Origin: Amycolatopsis sp. CA-230715
Lineage (GTDB): Bacteria > Actinomycetota > Actinomycetes > Mycobacteriales > Pseudonocardiaceae
Direction of reading: 5' to 3'
Length of the DNA: 64,000 nt
NCBI RefSeq assembly: GCF_018736145.1
Contig: NZ_CP059997.1
Coordinates: forward strand, 2,355,501 to 2,419,500
In this document: positions 32,391 through 40,521 of the stretch, in pieces
Layout: each line of letters starts with the position of its first letter
Numbering within the stretch: position 1 is the stretch's first letter
Translations under genes and position numbers: made by a program
Notes under the pieces: generated by a model
The model's database searches: none
Told to the model about the DNA's origin: nothing
Seen by the model: the letters and a program-made list of their open reading frames with translations, nothing else

Positions 32391-33124
32391 GCCGCGATCT
32401 CCCGCCGGTCGGCGAGCAGGGTGCACAGCTTCTCGTACTCTTCCCAGGTGTAGGCGCGATTGCAGGCGGCGCAGGTGATCGTGTCGTCCCCGTCTTCGCG
32501 GCCGAGTGCGAGCCGCTCGCAGCGCGGGCAGGGCACGGGCAGGTGGTTCACCAGGCGCCGTTGCCCGGTCAGGGCTCGGATGCGGTGGTGCAGGTCGATC
32601 AGGACGAGAGCACCGTCCAATCCGTCCCGGTCGAGGATGGTCCATTCCCCGTTCGTCCAGCCTGTGTGGATCACGTTGCGCAGGGCGAGGAACGCGGACA
32701 GGCCGCTGGTGAGAAGCCGCTGCGCGCGGTCGAGCACGATGCCGGGGCGGCTGCGCTGCGCGTTCTGCGTGTCCCAGTCGATACCCAGGACCTCGGCGAC
32801 GGATTCGGCCCAGCACTGCGCTTCGTGGAGCAGCTCGGCTTGCGCGGCCTCGATGGTCAGCGAGATCGGGACGGGCGGGTCGGGTGTTCCGGCGACGACT
32901 TGCCGGAGTCCGTCGCGGATTCCGGTGAGCGCGGTTTCGAGGTCGAGGTAGTCCCGGGGCATGTCCACAATGGCCTGGTGGAGGTGCCGGGTGCAGGCCG
33001 CGCACAAGCCTTCGGCCGCGTTGATCGGTGCGCCGCGCTTGATCGTCGGGTAGTCGGGGTCAAGCACGCAGTCTGCGCAGCGGGGTCCGCGGCGGCAATG
33101 GTGCAGGTCGGTCGTGGAGTTCAC
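32387..33124 (-). CDS. Zinc-ribbon phage protein, unknown
   Basis: 245 residues. The N-terminus has HHCRRGPRCADCVLD and GLCAACTRHLHQAI; the C-terminus has PCPRCERLALGREDGDDTIT then CAACNRAYTWEEYEKLCTLL, so two to three zinc sites. The middle is helical (EAAQAELLHEAQCWAESVAE). Proteins of this layout are common next to the excisionase-like gene in actinophages. Function unknown. Confidence 0.65.
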   Translation of the reverse strand: MNSTTDLHHCRRGPRCADCVLDPDYPTIKRGAPINAAEGLCAACTRHLHQAIVDMPRDYLDLETALTGIRDGLRQVVAGTPDPPVPISLTIEAAQAELLHEAQCWAESVAEVLGIDWDTQNAQRSRPGIVLDRAQRLLTSGLSAFLALRNVIHTGWTNGEWTILDRDGLDGALVLIDLHHRIRALTGQRRLVNHLPVPCPRCERLALGREDGDDTITCAACNRAYTWEEYEKLCTLLADRREIAA

Positions 33125-33271
33125 GGGGTGGCTCCTGGCTGGTGGTGTGGTGAGGGCCGGGGCGTGTCGTCGCTGGTCATCGGCCTGTGTGGCTGGTCAC
33201 GGTGTAACGGGCGCTCGTCGGTGCGCGACCTCAAACGGGGCGCGAAAATGGTCGGGAGCGGGGCATGTACA

Positions 33272-33583
33272 TCACTCGGGAGTTGCGGGCGCGGTGGCGT
33301 CTGTTGCGGATGCTGCGGGCGTGGCGTCGCGATGTCCGGTCGGTTCCGTGGCCGGATCGGGCTGAGCGCGGGCGGCGAACAGGGCGGCGGCGAGTTTCCG
33401 GGCCAGGTCGTGGTCGAGGACGACCAGCGCGGGGCCGATAGCGAGTGCGACCGCGCTGGGCTCGTCCTCGCGGGGTGGGATCCAGAGGACGCCGAGCGGG
33501 CCGTGGATGTGCCAGGCCATCGCGTCGCCGTCGAGGCCGCGTTCGCTGGGCTCGGGGAGGTCTTCGCTGGTCAAGAGGTTCAT
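33272..33583 (-). CDS. Hypothetical protein
   Basis: 103 residues. AWHIHGPLGVLWIPPREDEP and LAIGPALVVLDHDLARKLAA look like one small alpha/beta domain, with an Ala/Thr-rich tail. The ATG overlaps the nuclease stop. No function assigned. Confidence 0.55.
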   Translation of the reverse strand: MNLLTSEDLPEPSERGLDGDAMAWHIHGPLGVLWIPPREDEPSAVALAIGPALVVLDHDLARKLAAALFAARAQPDPATEPTGHRDATPAASATDATAPATPE

Positions 33584-34128
33584 GGTGCTGCTGGTCCTTC
33601 CTCATTCGTGGTCGGGTTTGTTGCTGGGGCGCCGTATCCGGCGGCGTGCAGCAGCGGCACGAGGTCGCGCAGCAGCAGCCGCACGGGCACGTCGAGTACG
33701 GGTTGGGGGACGGCGAGGACGAACGGGTTTCGGGCGGTTTCGGCGAGGGCGTACAGGTCGCCCGCGGTCATCCAGGCCCACCAGCGGCCGGGGTCGGTCT
33801 TGCCCGCTCGGCGTTCGATGGCGATGCCGTAGTCGGCGCCGCTGGCGACGGCTTGATCGGCGGTCGCGGCGAGCACGGCGAGGACCCGGGTGTCGGTGAA
33901 GTCGTCGCGGGAGGTCTTGACCTGCCAGCAGAGTCCGCGTGTTCCGTCGATGTCGCCCCGGTCGCGGGATTGGTGGTCGCCGACTTTCCAGCCCGTTCGG
34001 ACGGTGCGCTGCGCGTCGGGCCAGCCGTGCTCGCGTAGCCAGCGGGCGACGGCCTGTTCGGCTTCCTTGCCGCGCCGGTTGCTTGACCGGCCGATTTCCG
34101 CGCGGGTGCGCCGATCCAGGGTGCTCAT
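33580..34128 (-). CDS. PD-(D/E)XK nuclease, Holliday-junction-resolvase-like
   Basis: 182 residues, start coupled to the previous stop. RRGKEAEQAVARWLREHGWP, a DRGDIDGT motif (Asp) and CWQVKTSRDDF (QxK in place of ExK) together make a PD-(D/E)XK nuclease core of the archaeal Hjc/phage resolvase kind. It probably resolves branched DNA in replication or recombination with the RecT/Cas4-like pair. The C-terminal part (VLAVPQPVLDVPVRLLLRDL) is an additional helical arm. Confidence 0.72.
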   Translation of the reverse strand: MSTLDRRTRAEIGRSSNRRGKEAEQAVARWLREHGWPDAQRTVRTGWKVGDHQSRDRGDIDGTRGLCWQVKTSRDDFTDTRVLAVLAATADQAVASGADYGIAIERRAGKTDPGRWWAWMTAGDLYALAETARNPFVLAVPQPVLDVPVRLLLRDLVPLLHAAGYGAPATNPTTNEEGPAAP

Positions 34129-34388
34129 GCTGGCCCCCATTCGGCGAACGCGACCTTCTCCTCGTCGGGGGTTTCCGCCGGCATGTCGGCTGCGAACGTC
34201 CACACGGGCCGCCAGCCGTTGACGTGGTACGGGTCGGTGAGCTGCTGGGACAGCGCGGCGGCGATGGCGAGCAGGGCGTGCCCGATGCCGAGGTCGAGCC
34301 ACAGCCCGGCGTCTTCGTGGGCTGGGCCGATCCTGTCGGATTCGGCGAAGCATTCTTCGGCCTTGGCGTAGTGCTCGGGGCCGTTCAT
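34125..34388 (-). CDS. Hypothetical helical protein
   Basis: 87 residues beginning MNGPEHYAKAEECFAESDRI; a mostly helical protein with ALLAIAAALSQQL and an acidic end. Overlaps both neighbours by ATGA. The N-terminus resembles a tetratricopeptide-like helix pair found in short phage proteins. Unknown role. Confidence 0.55.
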   Translation of the reverse strand: MNGPEHYAKAEECFAESDRIGPAHEDAGLWLDLGIGHALLAIAAALSQQLTDPYHVNGWRPVWTFAADMPAETPDEEKVAFAEWGPA

Positions 34389-34657
34389 CGTGGTCTCCGG
34401 TGTTGGTTGGCGTGGGGGCAGTCGGTGAAGTGGCTGGTGTAGAGCGGGAGTCCGGCGTCGCGGGCTCCGGCGGCTTGGTTGCGGCGCAGCACCCCGGCGA
34501 CGAGCTGTCCACTTCGGATGGACAGCAGGACGTTGCCGCGTTCGGGCGCCGGTGCGGGGTTGACCGGCATGGATCTCCCGGCGGGGGTGGTGGCCCACAG
34601 GACCGGGAGGCCGCAGGTGGCGCAGGTTCCGCGCCAGGGTGCGAGGTCGGTGGTCAT
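34385..34657 (-). CDS. Small zinc-binding protein
   Basis: 90 residues. TDLAPWRGTCATCGLPVLWA supplies CxxC, and HFTDCPHANQH near the end supplies Cys and His: a zinc ribbon split by about 65 residues. MPVNPAPAPERGNVLLSI between them is a typical actinophage segment. No function assigned. Confidence 0.6.
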   Translation of the reverse strand: MTTDLAPWRGTCATCGLPVLWATTPAGRSMPVNPAPAPERGNVLLSIRSGQLVAGVLRRNQAAGARDAGLPLYTSHFTDCPHANQHRRPR

Positions 34658-35526
34658 GGTGGTGTCCGTTCGTCGCTGGTCCATCCCATGAGGTCGTTGA
34701 CGATCCGGCGCCCGCGTTCGGCGCGGTCTTCGGCGCTGGGGTCGTGGGCGCACACGGCGGTGCCCCGATAGCCGGTGTCGTCGCACAGCGAGCAGTTCGC
34801 GATGGCGCGGCGTTTGTCGGCGTGGGTGGTGCGCAGGTGCGCTTGCCGGGCGTCGATCCGGCGTTCGTGGTCGGCTTGCTCGTGCTGGCGGCGGGCGCGT
34901 TCGCACGCGCCGCAGCGAGGCGGGTCGTCGTCGAACTCGTGCTCGACGCACCGGGCCGCAGACGGGGACGCTCTGGCCGGTGTGGACGGCCGGGCCGGGG
35001 AGGGCGTCGAGCGCGCACCGCGCGCCTGCGCGCTCGCGCGCCCTCCCGGGGAGCCCTGTAAGGGCTCCCGGTCGGGTCGGGTCGGGAGTTCAACGACTTC
35101 GCCAGCAGGTGGTTCAGCAGCCGCTTCAGCACGTGCTTGTGCGGGTGCTTGCGGTTTGCTTCGTGCTTTCCCGCTGGCCAAGCCGCCTTTGCGCCCGGCT
35201 TCGGCTTTCTTCCGGCGTTCTTCCTCTACTTCTTCCTTGCTGGGGTTGCGCTTCGTTCCGTCGCTGTCCGATCGCCACTCGTGGAACTCGTAGCCTCCGC
35301 GCACTCGCCGCCACAGCCGCGCGGCCACTAGCTTCCGGGCCAGCTCGTCCGCACCTGACGGGAACAGCCACGGGAGCTGATGGTCTGGGATCAACCCGTC
35401 GGTGAGGTTGTCCGACGACCACGAGCCAGCGACTACCCAGAGGGCGAGGGCGGCGGGGTCTTCCGCTAGGACCTTGCGGACCTTGTTGTGCGAGTGAAAC
35501 TTGTCGTCCACTTTGAACCACGGCAT
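34654..35526 (-). CDS. Replication initiator-like protein
   Basis: 290 residues. WFKVDDKFHSHNKVRKVLAE, ALWVVAGSWSSDNLTDGLIP, LVAARLWRRVRGGYEFHEWR is the N-terminal winged-helix arrangement of actinophage replication initiation proteins (DnaD/RepA-like). After a charged helix and a Ser/Arg/Pro-rich linker comes a Cys cluster (PPRCGACERARR, NCSLCDDTGYRG) that could be zinc fingers. It probably recruits the host helicase to the phage origin, which I cannot locate. Confidence 0.65.
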   Translation of the reverse strand: MPWFKVDDKFHSHNKVRKVLAEDPAALALWVVAGSWSSDNLTDGLIPDHQLPWLFPSGADELARKLVAARLWRRVRGGYEFHEWRSDSDGTKRNPSKEEVEEERRKKAEAGRKGGLASGKARSKPQAPAQARAEAAAEPPAGEVVELPTRPDREPLQGSPGGRASAQARGARSTPSPARPSTPARASPSAARCVEHEFDDDPPRCGACERARRQHEQADHERRIDARQAHLRTTHADKRRAIANCSLCDDTGYRGTAVCAHDPSAEDRAERGRRIVNDLMGWTSDERTPP

Positions 35527-35532
35527 GGCCGG

Positions 35533-36585
35533 TCAGGACTCCAGCTCGCCGAGCACCGCGTCCAGCGTCCGTTTGGGCTCGTCGCTGTCGAGGACCCGGG
35601 CGAGGATGTCGATCGCTTGTGTGGCCTCCAATTTCGTCAGGTCGTTGGATGAGGTGAGCGTTCGTTGCACGAGCTGCCCGACGACGGTGAGCTTGTCCCC
35701 GCGAGCGTCCACGTCGAGGTCACCGAGCTGGGCGTGCAACTTGTCGAGCTGCGAGCGCGTGGCCGGGGCCTCCCCCGCGTCATCACCGGAAGCGTCGGTG
35801 GGATCGGGTGTGGCGGGGTGGTCGTCGTCGCCGGGCAGGGACGGAGGTGGCGCGGCCCGGTCGGGTTCGGCGGTGGGGTCGGGCGGACTGCTGTCGGTGG
35901 GGGTGACCTTGGCCTTGGGGGCACCGTTTTTCGGGGCTGTACGGCGTTTTGCGGTGCGTTTCGCGGGTTGCGGTGCCTGGGGCTCGGCCGGGCCGGGTGG
36001 GGCCGTCAGGGTGGCCCTGGCGGGGTCCAGGTCGTCGGCGTCCTCCAGCTCGTCGACGGTCAGGGCGATCCCGCCCACCACGTCGGCGAACTTCCGGCGG
36101 CACAACCTCGTGGTCGCGCGCGCGTACAGCTTGTCCTCGGGGTAGCCGCCGAGGTCGATTTTCGCGCGCCGCGCCTGGTCCGCGGTGAAGGTGACTCGGG
36201 TCCAGGTCTCTTCGTCGCGTCGCCGTCCTTCCAGGACTACGCGGGTGTCGGTGACTTCGACGTCGCGCAGGTGGTGCCCGGCGGCCAGCGCCATGCCGCG
36301 CATGATCTCGGCCGACTTGCCGGGTTTTCCTTTCACGACGTGGATGTGCTGGAGGCTCGTCATCGGGCCGAGGCCCATTTCGCGGCCGGTCAGAATGGCG
36401 GCGGTGACGGCGGCCGGGTTGCCGCGCATCCCCTCCGGGACGAACGGGGTATCGGCGATCTGGGTAGCCAGTTTGGACACGTCGCGGACGACGAGGACCC
36501 ATTGGTCCAATGTGGTCGGTGCGGTGACTTCGTGCTGTGGCCGGGAAACCTGCTGGTGCGCGTCGACGCGCTGAAGCTCGCTCAT
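35533..36585 (-). CDS. RecT-like single-strand annealing protein
   Basis: 350 residues. The N-terminal 190 residues have LDQWVLVVRDVSKLATQIAD, GREMGLGPMTSLQHIHVVKG, YARATTRLCRRKFADVVGGI: a RecT-superfamily core. The rest is a Pro/Asp-rich linker and a C-terminal helical domain (SQLDKLHAQLGDLDVDARGD, TKLEATQAIDILARVLDSD). It should anneal strands during homologous recombination, paired with the exonuclease gene upstream. A 40-bp repeated leader lies before it. Confidence 0.75.
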   Translation of the reverse strand: MSELQRVDAHQQVSRPQHEVTAPTTLDQWVLVVRDVSKLATQIADTPFVPEGMRGNPAAVTAAILTGREMGLGPMTSLQHIHVVKGKPGKSAEIMRGMALAAGHHLRDVEVTDTRVVLEGRRRDEETWTRVTFTADQARRAKIDLGGYPEDKLYARATTRLCRRKFADVVGGIALTVDELEDADDLDPARATLTAPPGPAEPQAPQPAKRTAKRRTAPKNGAPKAKVTPTDSSPPDPTAEPDRAAPPPSLPGDDDHPATPDPTDASGDDAGEAPATRSQLDKLHAQLGDLDVDARGDKLTVVGQLVQRTLTSSNDLTKLEATQAIDILARVLDSDEPKRTLDAVLGELES

Positions 36586-36608
36586 GTGCTGCCTCGGTCT
36601 GCTTGGTG

Positions 36609-36648
36609 CGCAGCGACCGGCAGGCAATGGGCTTCTGCGTGGAGCGCA
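36609..36648 (-). repeat. 40-bp leader repeat, copy A (recT-like gene)
   Basis: 40 bp, 36 identical to copy B at 40428-40467. It begins GCGC, ends GCGC and contains GGCTTCTGCG; it lies 23 bp upstream of the RecT-like start, on the transcribed minus-strand side. See the findings. Confidence 0.7.
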
Positions 36649-36687
36649 AAACGGTGAACGTCAAGGGGTGTTCGCGGGGCGGTCGGG

Positions 36688-37467
36688 CTATCCGGCCTGC
36701 TGGAGCGCGGGCGGGAGGATCACCTCCCCCACGTAGTCGCGGGAGCGTGCGCAGGCGCGGGAAACCTCGCGGATGTACCGGAACTCGCGAAGCTGGTCCG
36801 GCCCGGCGGTCATCGGGTACAGGTCGGCGCCGTCGGCGCGCACGTGGATCACCGCGCAGCCGTCCACCTCGATCATGGGCTGCTCGTGGCCGTCGCTGTC
36901 CACGTAGGCATCGGCGTAGCGGTACCCGGCGAGCTGCCACGCCGTCTCCCCGAACACCCCGGACCGTGTGGTCTTGATGTCGCACAGCAGCCGCTTGCCC
37001 AGCGTCGGGAAATCGGCGATCAGGTCACCGGTCCCGGCCCAGCCGAAGGAGTGCGACACCGCCACGAACTCCACGAGCACCGGTTCGACGTCGAACCGGT
37101 CGAGGAAGTCCACATAGGCTTCGACATGCCCGGCCAACGCGTCCGGCACTTCGACCTCCTCCCCCGCGACCAGCCGCTCGGCGAGCCCGTGGACCTCGGT
37201 GCCCCGGCGGGCGGCGGCGTCGCGGTCGGCGAACCGTGCCCCGTTCAGCTTCGCCAGCCGGGTCGACAACGACATCTCGCCCAACTCGTCCCAATGATCG
37301 ATCGCGTACTCCGCGGTCGTCTTCGCCGCCCAGTTGATCAGCGCCGGTTTCGGGACGCCGTCGGACAGGATCGTCGTGACCCCGGGGACTTTCAGGCCGT
37401 GGGCGTCCACGTAGGAGTGGCCCTTGCCGTGGTTCTTCCGGCGTATCGGGGGCGTGTACTCGCTCAC
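36688..37467 (-). CDS. Cas4/RecB-like exonuclease
   Basis: 259 residues. RRGTEVHGLAERLVAG (Glu), WAGTGDLIADFPTLG (Asp), LLCDIKTTRSG (Asp-x-Lys) and TAWQLAGYRYA (QxxxY) give a complete PD-(D/E)XK RecB/Cas4-type nuclease. It lies directly before the RecT-like gene, as phage 5'-3' exonucleases do with their annealing proteins. No iron-sulfur Cys set is seen, so phage-exonuclease type is more likely than Cas4. Confidence 0.82.
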   Translation of the reverse strand: MSEYTPPIRRKNHGKGHSYVDAHGLKVPGVTTILSDGVPKPALINWAAKTTAEYAIDHWDELGEMSLSTRLAKLNGARFADRDAAARRGTEVHGLAERLVAGEEVEVPDALAGHVEAYVDFLDRFDVEPVLVEFVAVSHSFGWAGTGDLIADFPTLGKRLLCDIKTTRSGVFGETAWQLAGYRYADAYVDSDGHEQPMIEVDGCAVIHVRADGADLYPMTAGPDQLREFRYIREVSRACARSRDYVGEVILPPALQQAG

Positions 37468-37658
37468 GCGGCCACTCCCCTACGGCCGCGCGCGGACCGG
37501 TGAGCTCGCCGGATGGCCGTGCGCGTGCACAGGACCCGGCCGTGGTCGACGTAGCGGCCCGGCCAGAACGACACGGCCGGGTGCCCGCAGAACTGGCACA
37601 CCCCGGCCGGGGGCATCGGGTAGGGCGGCCCTGGCCGGGCTCGCGGATCGGCGCTCAT
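37464..37658 (-). CDS. Small zinc-finger-like protein
   Basis: 64 residues, ending in a stop that overlaps the exonuclease start. GVCQFCGHPAVSFWPGRYVD carries CxxC and a nearby His; the C-terminus is strongly basic (RRAHRSARGRRG), so it may bind DNA. Function unknown. Confidence 0.55.
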   Translation of the reverse strand: MSADPRARPGPPYPMPPAGVCQFCGHPAVSFWPGRYVDHGRVLCTRTAIRRAHRSARGRRGVAA

Positions 37659-38017
37659 TGCCCGGACCCCGGCTCGTCGTCGGCCGCCGAGGTGTCCTCG
37701 TCGTGGGGACGCAGGGCGTCGATGGCTTCCTCGAGTTCCAGCGGGAGTTCGACCTTGCCGGTACGGCGCTCGTGCTGGCGGCGCAGGAGCCGGTGCAGGG
37801 TGGCGGCGTCGGCGGTGACGCCGGTGAACGCCTCGCAGGCCAGCACCTCAGCGGTGGGCACGACGTCTCCGGTCCTCGCGTTGGTGCGGATCTCCTTGGT
37901 CCGGACAAGCAGGACAGCGACGTGCACATCGTCGGGGCGTTCGACCAGGGACGAGGCGATCGCGGGCATTCCGTTGCGGTCATCGGCGGGGAGCGCGGGT
38001 GCGAGTTTGACCGACAC
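37655..38017 (-). CDS. Hypothetical acidic protein
   Basis: 120 residues from GTG 38017 with AAAGGAA upstream. VHVAVLLVRTKEIRTNARTG and TAEVLACEAFTGVTADAATL form an alpha/beta core; acidic tail DEDTSAADDEPGSG. The same layout occurs near recombination genes in other actinophages. No assigned role. Confidence 0.6.
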   Translation of the reverse strand: MSVKLAPALPADDRNGMPAIASSLVERPDDVHVAVLLVRTKEIRTNARTGDVVPTAEVLACEAFTGVTADAATLHRLLRRQHERRTGKVELPLELEEAIDALRPHDEDTSAADDEPGSGQ

Positions 38018-38066
38018 GCGGGTTCCTTTCTGTGGCAGGGAATTCAGTGGGTGACCGGGGCGCCGG

Positions 38067-38303
38067 TTAGCAGGCGGCCCCGTGCCGGGCGGGCATGGGC
38101 TCGGGTTCGGCGAGGTACGGGACGGCCCGGCCGTGGAGGTGATGCCCGGCGGGGAAGCGGTGCCAGCGGTGACCGCAGCCGCCGCATTCCCAGTAGAGAA
38201 CGCCGTCGTAGACACCGAAAATCTCGACGCCGAGGAAGTGGACGGACGAACAGGACGGACAGCGCACGTCGTCCTCGGTCAGCTCCAGCTCGGCGTCCAT
38301 CAC
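38067..38303 (-). CDS. Zinc-ribbon protein
   Basis: 78 residues from the GTG that overlaps the preceding stop. DDVRCPSCSSVHFLGVEIFG and YWECGGCGHRWHRFP form a complete four-Cys zinc ribbon. Likely binds nucleic acid or protein; no specific function. Confidence 0.65.
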   Translation of the reverse strand: MMDAELELTEDDVRCPSCSSVHFLGVEIFGVYDGVLYWECGGCGHRWHRFPAGHHLHGRAVPYLAEPEPMPARHGAAC

Positions 38304-38683
38304 TCCGGCACCCCCAGCGCGGTGCGCAACTGCTTGAGCCGCCGCTCCGCGTTGAGCGCGCGGGACTTCCAGGCGTCGCGGTCCTCGGTGACCGCGGCGA
38401 GCTTGTCCAGCCGGGCCATGAGTTCGGCCAGCGGGAGGTTGAGCGAGTTGTCCGGGCCGTTGGTCTTGCGGCGGCTGTTGTGCCGGGCCAGGTGCGGGCG
38501 CACCGAGTTCGGGTTCGTCGAGGTGTACGAGCAGTGCAGGCAGCCGTAGACGATCGTGCCGTTCGCGAGCGTGAGCACGCGGGTCTGTGGCTGGTAGATC
38601 GTGTTCCCGGCCTTGTCCCGGAACGGCGCCTTGCGTGGTTCGTCGGCGACGACGGCGATCCCGTCGACCTCGGTGGCGGTCAT
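38300..38683 (-). CDS. C2H2-type zinc-finger protein
   Basis: 127 residues. After an N-terminal part ending TLANGTIVYG comes CLHCSYTSTNPNSVRPHLAR-H, which has the exact classic C2H2 spacing C-x2-C-x12-H-x3-H. A C-terminal helix (LAELMARLDKLAAVTEDRDA) looks like a coiled coil. C2H2 fingers are rare in bacteria and phages. It may be a DNA-binding regulator of the early region. Confidence 0.65.
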   Translation of the reverse strand: MTATEVDGIAVVADEPRKAPFRDKAGNTIYQPQTRVLTLANGTIVYGCLHCSYTSTNPNSVRPHLARHNSRRKTNGPDNSLNLPLAELMARLDKLAAVTEDRDAWKSRALNAERRLKQLRTALGVPE

Positions 38684-38856
38684 GACCGGGCGTCCTGTTC
38701 GGCCGGACGTTCCGGCTCGCGATCGGCGTAGATCATCAGTCCGATCAGGACGTCGAGCCCGACTGTGGTCCAGCCCCACCAGTCGCGGGCGGTGTCCAGG
38801 TCCATGATCAGCAGGCGGGACAGCAGCAGTAGGGCGACGATGCGCAGGCTGAGCAT
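38680..38856 (-). CDS. Small membrane protein
   Basis: 58 residues; the ATG shares a base with the previous stop (TGATG). Two hydrophobic segments (SLRIVALLLLSRLLIM and TTVGLDVLIGLMIYA) suggest a hairpin in the membrane. Unknown. Confidence 0.55.
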   Translation of the reverse strand: MLSLRIVALLLLSRLLIMDLDTARDWWGWTTVGLDVLIGLMIYADREPERPAEQDARS

Positions 38857-39206
38857 CACGGGTTGATCCTTCGGTGACGGGGGAACTTCAAGACGGGGCG
38901 GCGGCGAAGAACGCGGTACTGGTCCACCAGTTCGGGACACTCACGGCGCAGGCGGGGCAGGTCGATACCCGTTCGCTTCTCGATCTCGCGCTCAACCGCC
39001 GGCAGACCGCCGAGGGTGCCGACGTCGGCATCGCCGAGCAGTGCGAGCAGTTCGGCCTCGATACGGTCCACAGTGGCTCGTGCCCGGCCGAAGGTGGCTC
39101 GGGCGTCGTGCCAGCTCCGGACGAGGTCCGCATGAAGGTCGAGGGGCACGCTGCGCTTGGCATCCAGTGGGGATGACCGCGGCGAGCTGGGCTGGTCGGG
39201 GTTCAC
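38856..39206 (-). CDS. Hypothetical protein
   Basis: 116 residues from a GTG. Helical N-terminal half (LVRSWHDARATFGRARATVD) and VEREIEKRTGIDLPRLRREC in the C-terminal half, ending basic (KFPRHRRINP). The second half looks like a DNA- or protein-binding helix bundle. Unknown. Confidence 0.5.
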   Translation of the reverse strand: MNPDQPSSPRSSPLDAKRSVPLDLHADLVRSWHDARATFGRARATVDRIEAELLALLGDADVGTLGGLPAVEREIEKRTGIDLPRLRRECPELVDQYRVLRRRPVLKFPRHRRINP

Positions 39207-39260
39207 TGTCTCTCCGAGAACGGGGCGGGAATACTGGAAGCCGGTGGGGACCGGAGGGAC

Positions 39261-39533
39261 CTACTCGGCGGGCGCTGGAGCCGGGTCGGGGACGGGCTCC
39301 GTCGTGTCGCCGGTTCCTTCGGTTCCCACCTCCTTCGGTTCCGGGTCCTGTCCGGGTGTCTGGTCGGGCTCGGCCTGCTCGTTGGGCACGGTCGTCACCG
39401 GCGGCCATCCCGTGCCCAGGTCGTCGATGACCTCGGCGTCGTACTCGGCCACAAGCGCGTTGAACAGCGGTGTGTCCGGGTCGTGCTGGTCACGCATTTC
39501 CGCGATGTCCAGGTGTTCTGCGGTGCACGGCAT
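39261..39533 (-). CDS. Hypothetical acidic protein
   Basis: 90 residues. The first half is folded (EHLDIAEMRDQHDPDTPLFN, VAEYDAEVIDDLGTGWPP); the second is a Pro/Glu/Asp-rich disordered tail. Strongly acidic, a feature also of DNA-mimic proteins. Unknown. Confidence 0.5.
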   Translation of the reverse strand: MPCTAEHLDIAEMRDQHDPDTPLFNALVAEYDAEVIDDLGTGWPPVTTVPNEQAEPDQTPGQDPEPKEVGTEGTGDTTEPVPDPAPAPAE

Positions 39534-39547
39534 CGGCTAAGTCCCTT

Positions 39548-39793
39548 TCAGACGAGGATGGAGACGGTGGACACGGCCAGCCCCAGGAACAGCACGGCCG
39601 TCACGGCCGTGGCCAGGGCGAGGCGTCGCTGCTCGGGCGGGGCGTCGCGGTAGTGGTCGAGGCGAGCGGCGGCCCGGGTGGACAGCGCGTCCAGGACCGC
39701 GCGGGCGACGTGGGCCAGCCGCCAGACCAGCCACAAGGGCGCCTCGACCAGGGCCGGGCGCACGATGAGCGCGTGCGTTGGGCGTTCGGCCAT
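39548..39793 (-). CDS. Small membrane protein
   Basis: 81 residues. An amphipathic N-terminal part (APLWLVWRLAHVARAVLDAL) and a C-terminal membrane helix (LATAVTAVLFLGLAVSTVSI). Similar small membrane proteins occur in early regions of actinophages. Unknown. Confidence 0.5.
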   Translation of the reverse strand: MAERPTHALIVRPALVEAPLWLVWRLAHVARAVLDALSTRAAARLDHYRDAPPEQRRLALATAVTAVLFLGLAVSTVSILV

Positions 39794-39892
39794 AGTGGAT
39801 TGCCTTTCGAATCGTGAGGGTGGAGTAGTGCGCCCGCCCCGACGGAATGGGGGCGTTCGCTGCGGGGCGGGCGCACCTGCGCGGCCCGGCGG

Positions 39893-40141
39893 TTAGGCCG
39901 CGCGTTCCGCTCGCCGGGAACGCGGACGGGTATCTGGGCGAGTCCGCGTGCTCGGGGTACCGGCGGGCGGCGCCGGGATCGGCCGGAACAGGGCGGCGAT
40001 GTCTCGTATCTGCTCGCTCGGCCAGTGCGGGGCGGCGTCGACCGTGCGTTTGATGGCGGTCCATTCGCCGTCGGACAAGGTCAGGCCGCGCTCGGCGTAG
40101 AACCGCTCCGTCCACTCACGATTGACGCTGGTGTCGTTCAT
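39893..40141 (-). CDS. Hypothetical protein
   Basis: 82 residues. EWTERFYAERGLTLSDGEWT and IKRTVDAAPHWPSEQIRDIA form helices, with a Pro/Arg-rich disordered end. Its start overlaps the repressor-like gene's stop, so it belongs to the same transcript. Unknown; a repressor partner is possible. Confidence 0.55.
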   Translation of the reverse strand: MNDTSVNREWTERFYAERGLTLSDGEWTAIKRTVDAAPHWPSEQIRDIAALFRPIPAPPAGTPSTRTRPDTRPRSRRAERAA

Positions 40142-40398
40142 GCGGCATCAGCGCCTTCGCGGGCGTACGGGGCGACCAGCGCGAGATCGGTGAACACGAA
40201 CAGACTGCCCCGGGGGACCCCGAGGGCGTCTTCGATACCGGCCGCAGTGTCCAGCCTGACCGTGGACCGCTTGCCCTGAATCAGAAGGTTGATCGCGGTG
40301 GGGCTGATGCCCACCGCATTCGCGAGCTGCCGCTGAGAACCGGCAGCCTGCGTACGTTCCAGCAGCGCAGCCAAGCTGCGTACGCGCACAGTGACCAT
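40138..40398 (-). CDS. XRE-family HTH regulator
   Basis: 86 residues. I use the ATG at 40398, with GAAAGGG about 9 nt upstream. GSQRQLANAVGISPTAINLL, IQGKRSTVRLDTAAGIEDAL, GVPRGSLFVFTDL is a complete Cro/CI-type helix-turn-helix. It is the first gene of the early operon, so either the immunity repressor or the Cro-like regulator. The AT-rich region upstream with an inverted repeat is the likely target. Confidence 0.78.
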   Translation of the reverse strand: MVTVRVRSLAALLERTQAAGSQRQLANAVGISPTAINLLIQGKRSTVRLDTAAGIEDALGVPRGSLFVFTDLALVAPYAREGADAA

Positions 40399-40427
40399 GC
40401 GGGAGTGCCCTTTCATCTCACTCGGAA

Positions 40428-40467
40428 GCGCAGCGGTCGGCAGGAAATGGGCTTCTGCGTGGTGCGC
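40428..40467 (-). repeat. 40-bp leader repeat, copy B (XRE gene)
   Basis: Second copy of the leader described at 36609-36648, 36 of 40 bases identical, 29 bp before the XRE start. Both copies are oriented the same way relative to their gene. See the findings. Confidence 0.7.
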
Positions 40468-40521
40468 GGTTGTTCGTCGAATGCGGACGCCACCGTAAGC
40501 ATGATCGCGCCGCCCCGTCAA

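Noticed and set aside
36688..37467. Cas4 of a CRISPR system
   Set aside because: No iron-sulfur cysteine set and no other cas genes; its position before a RecT-like gene fits a phage exonuclease.
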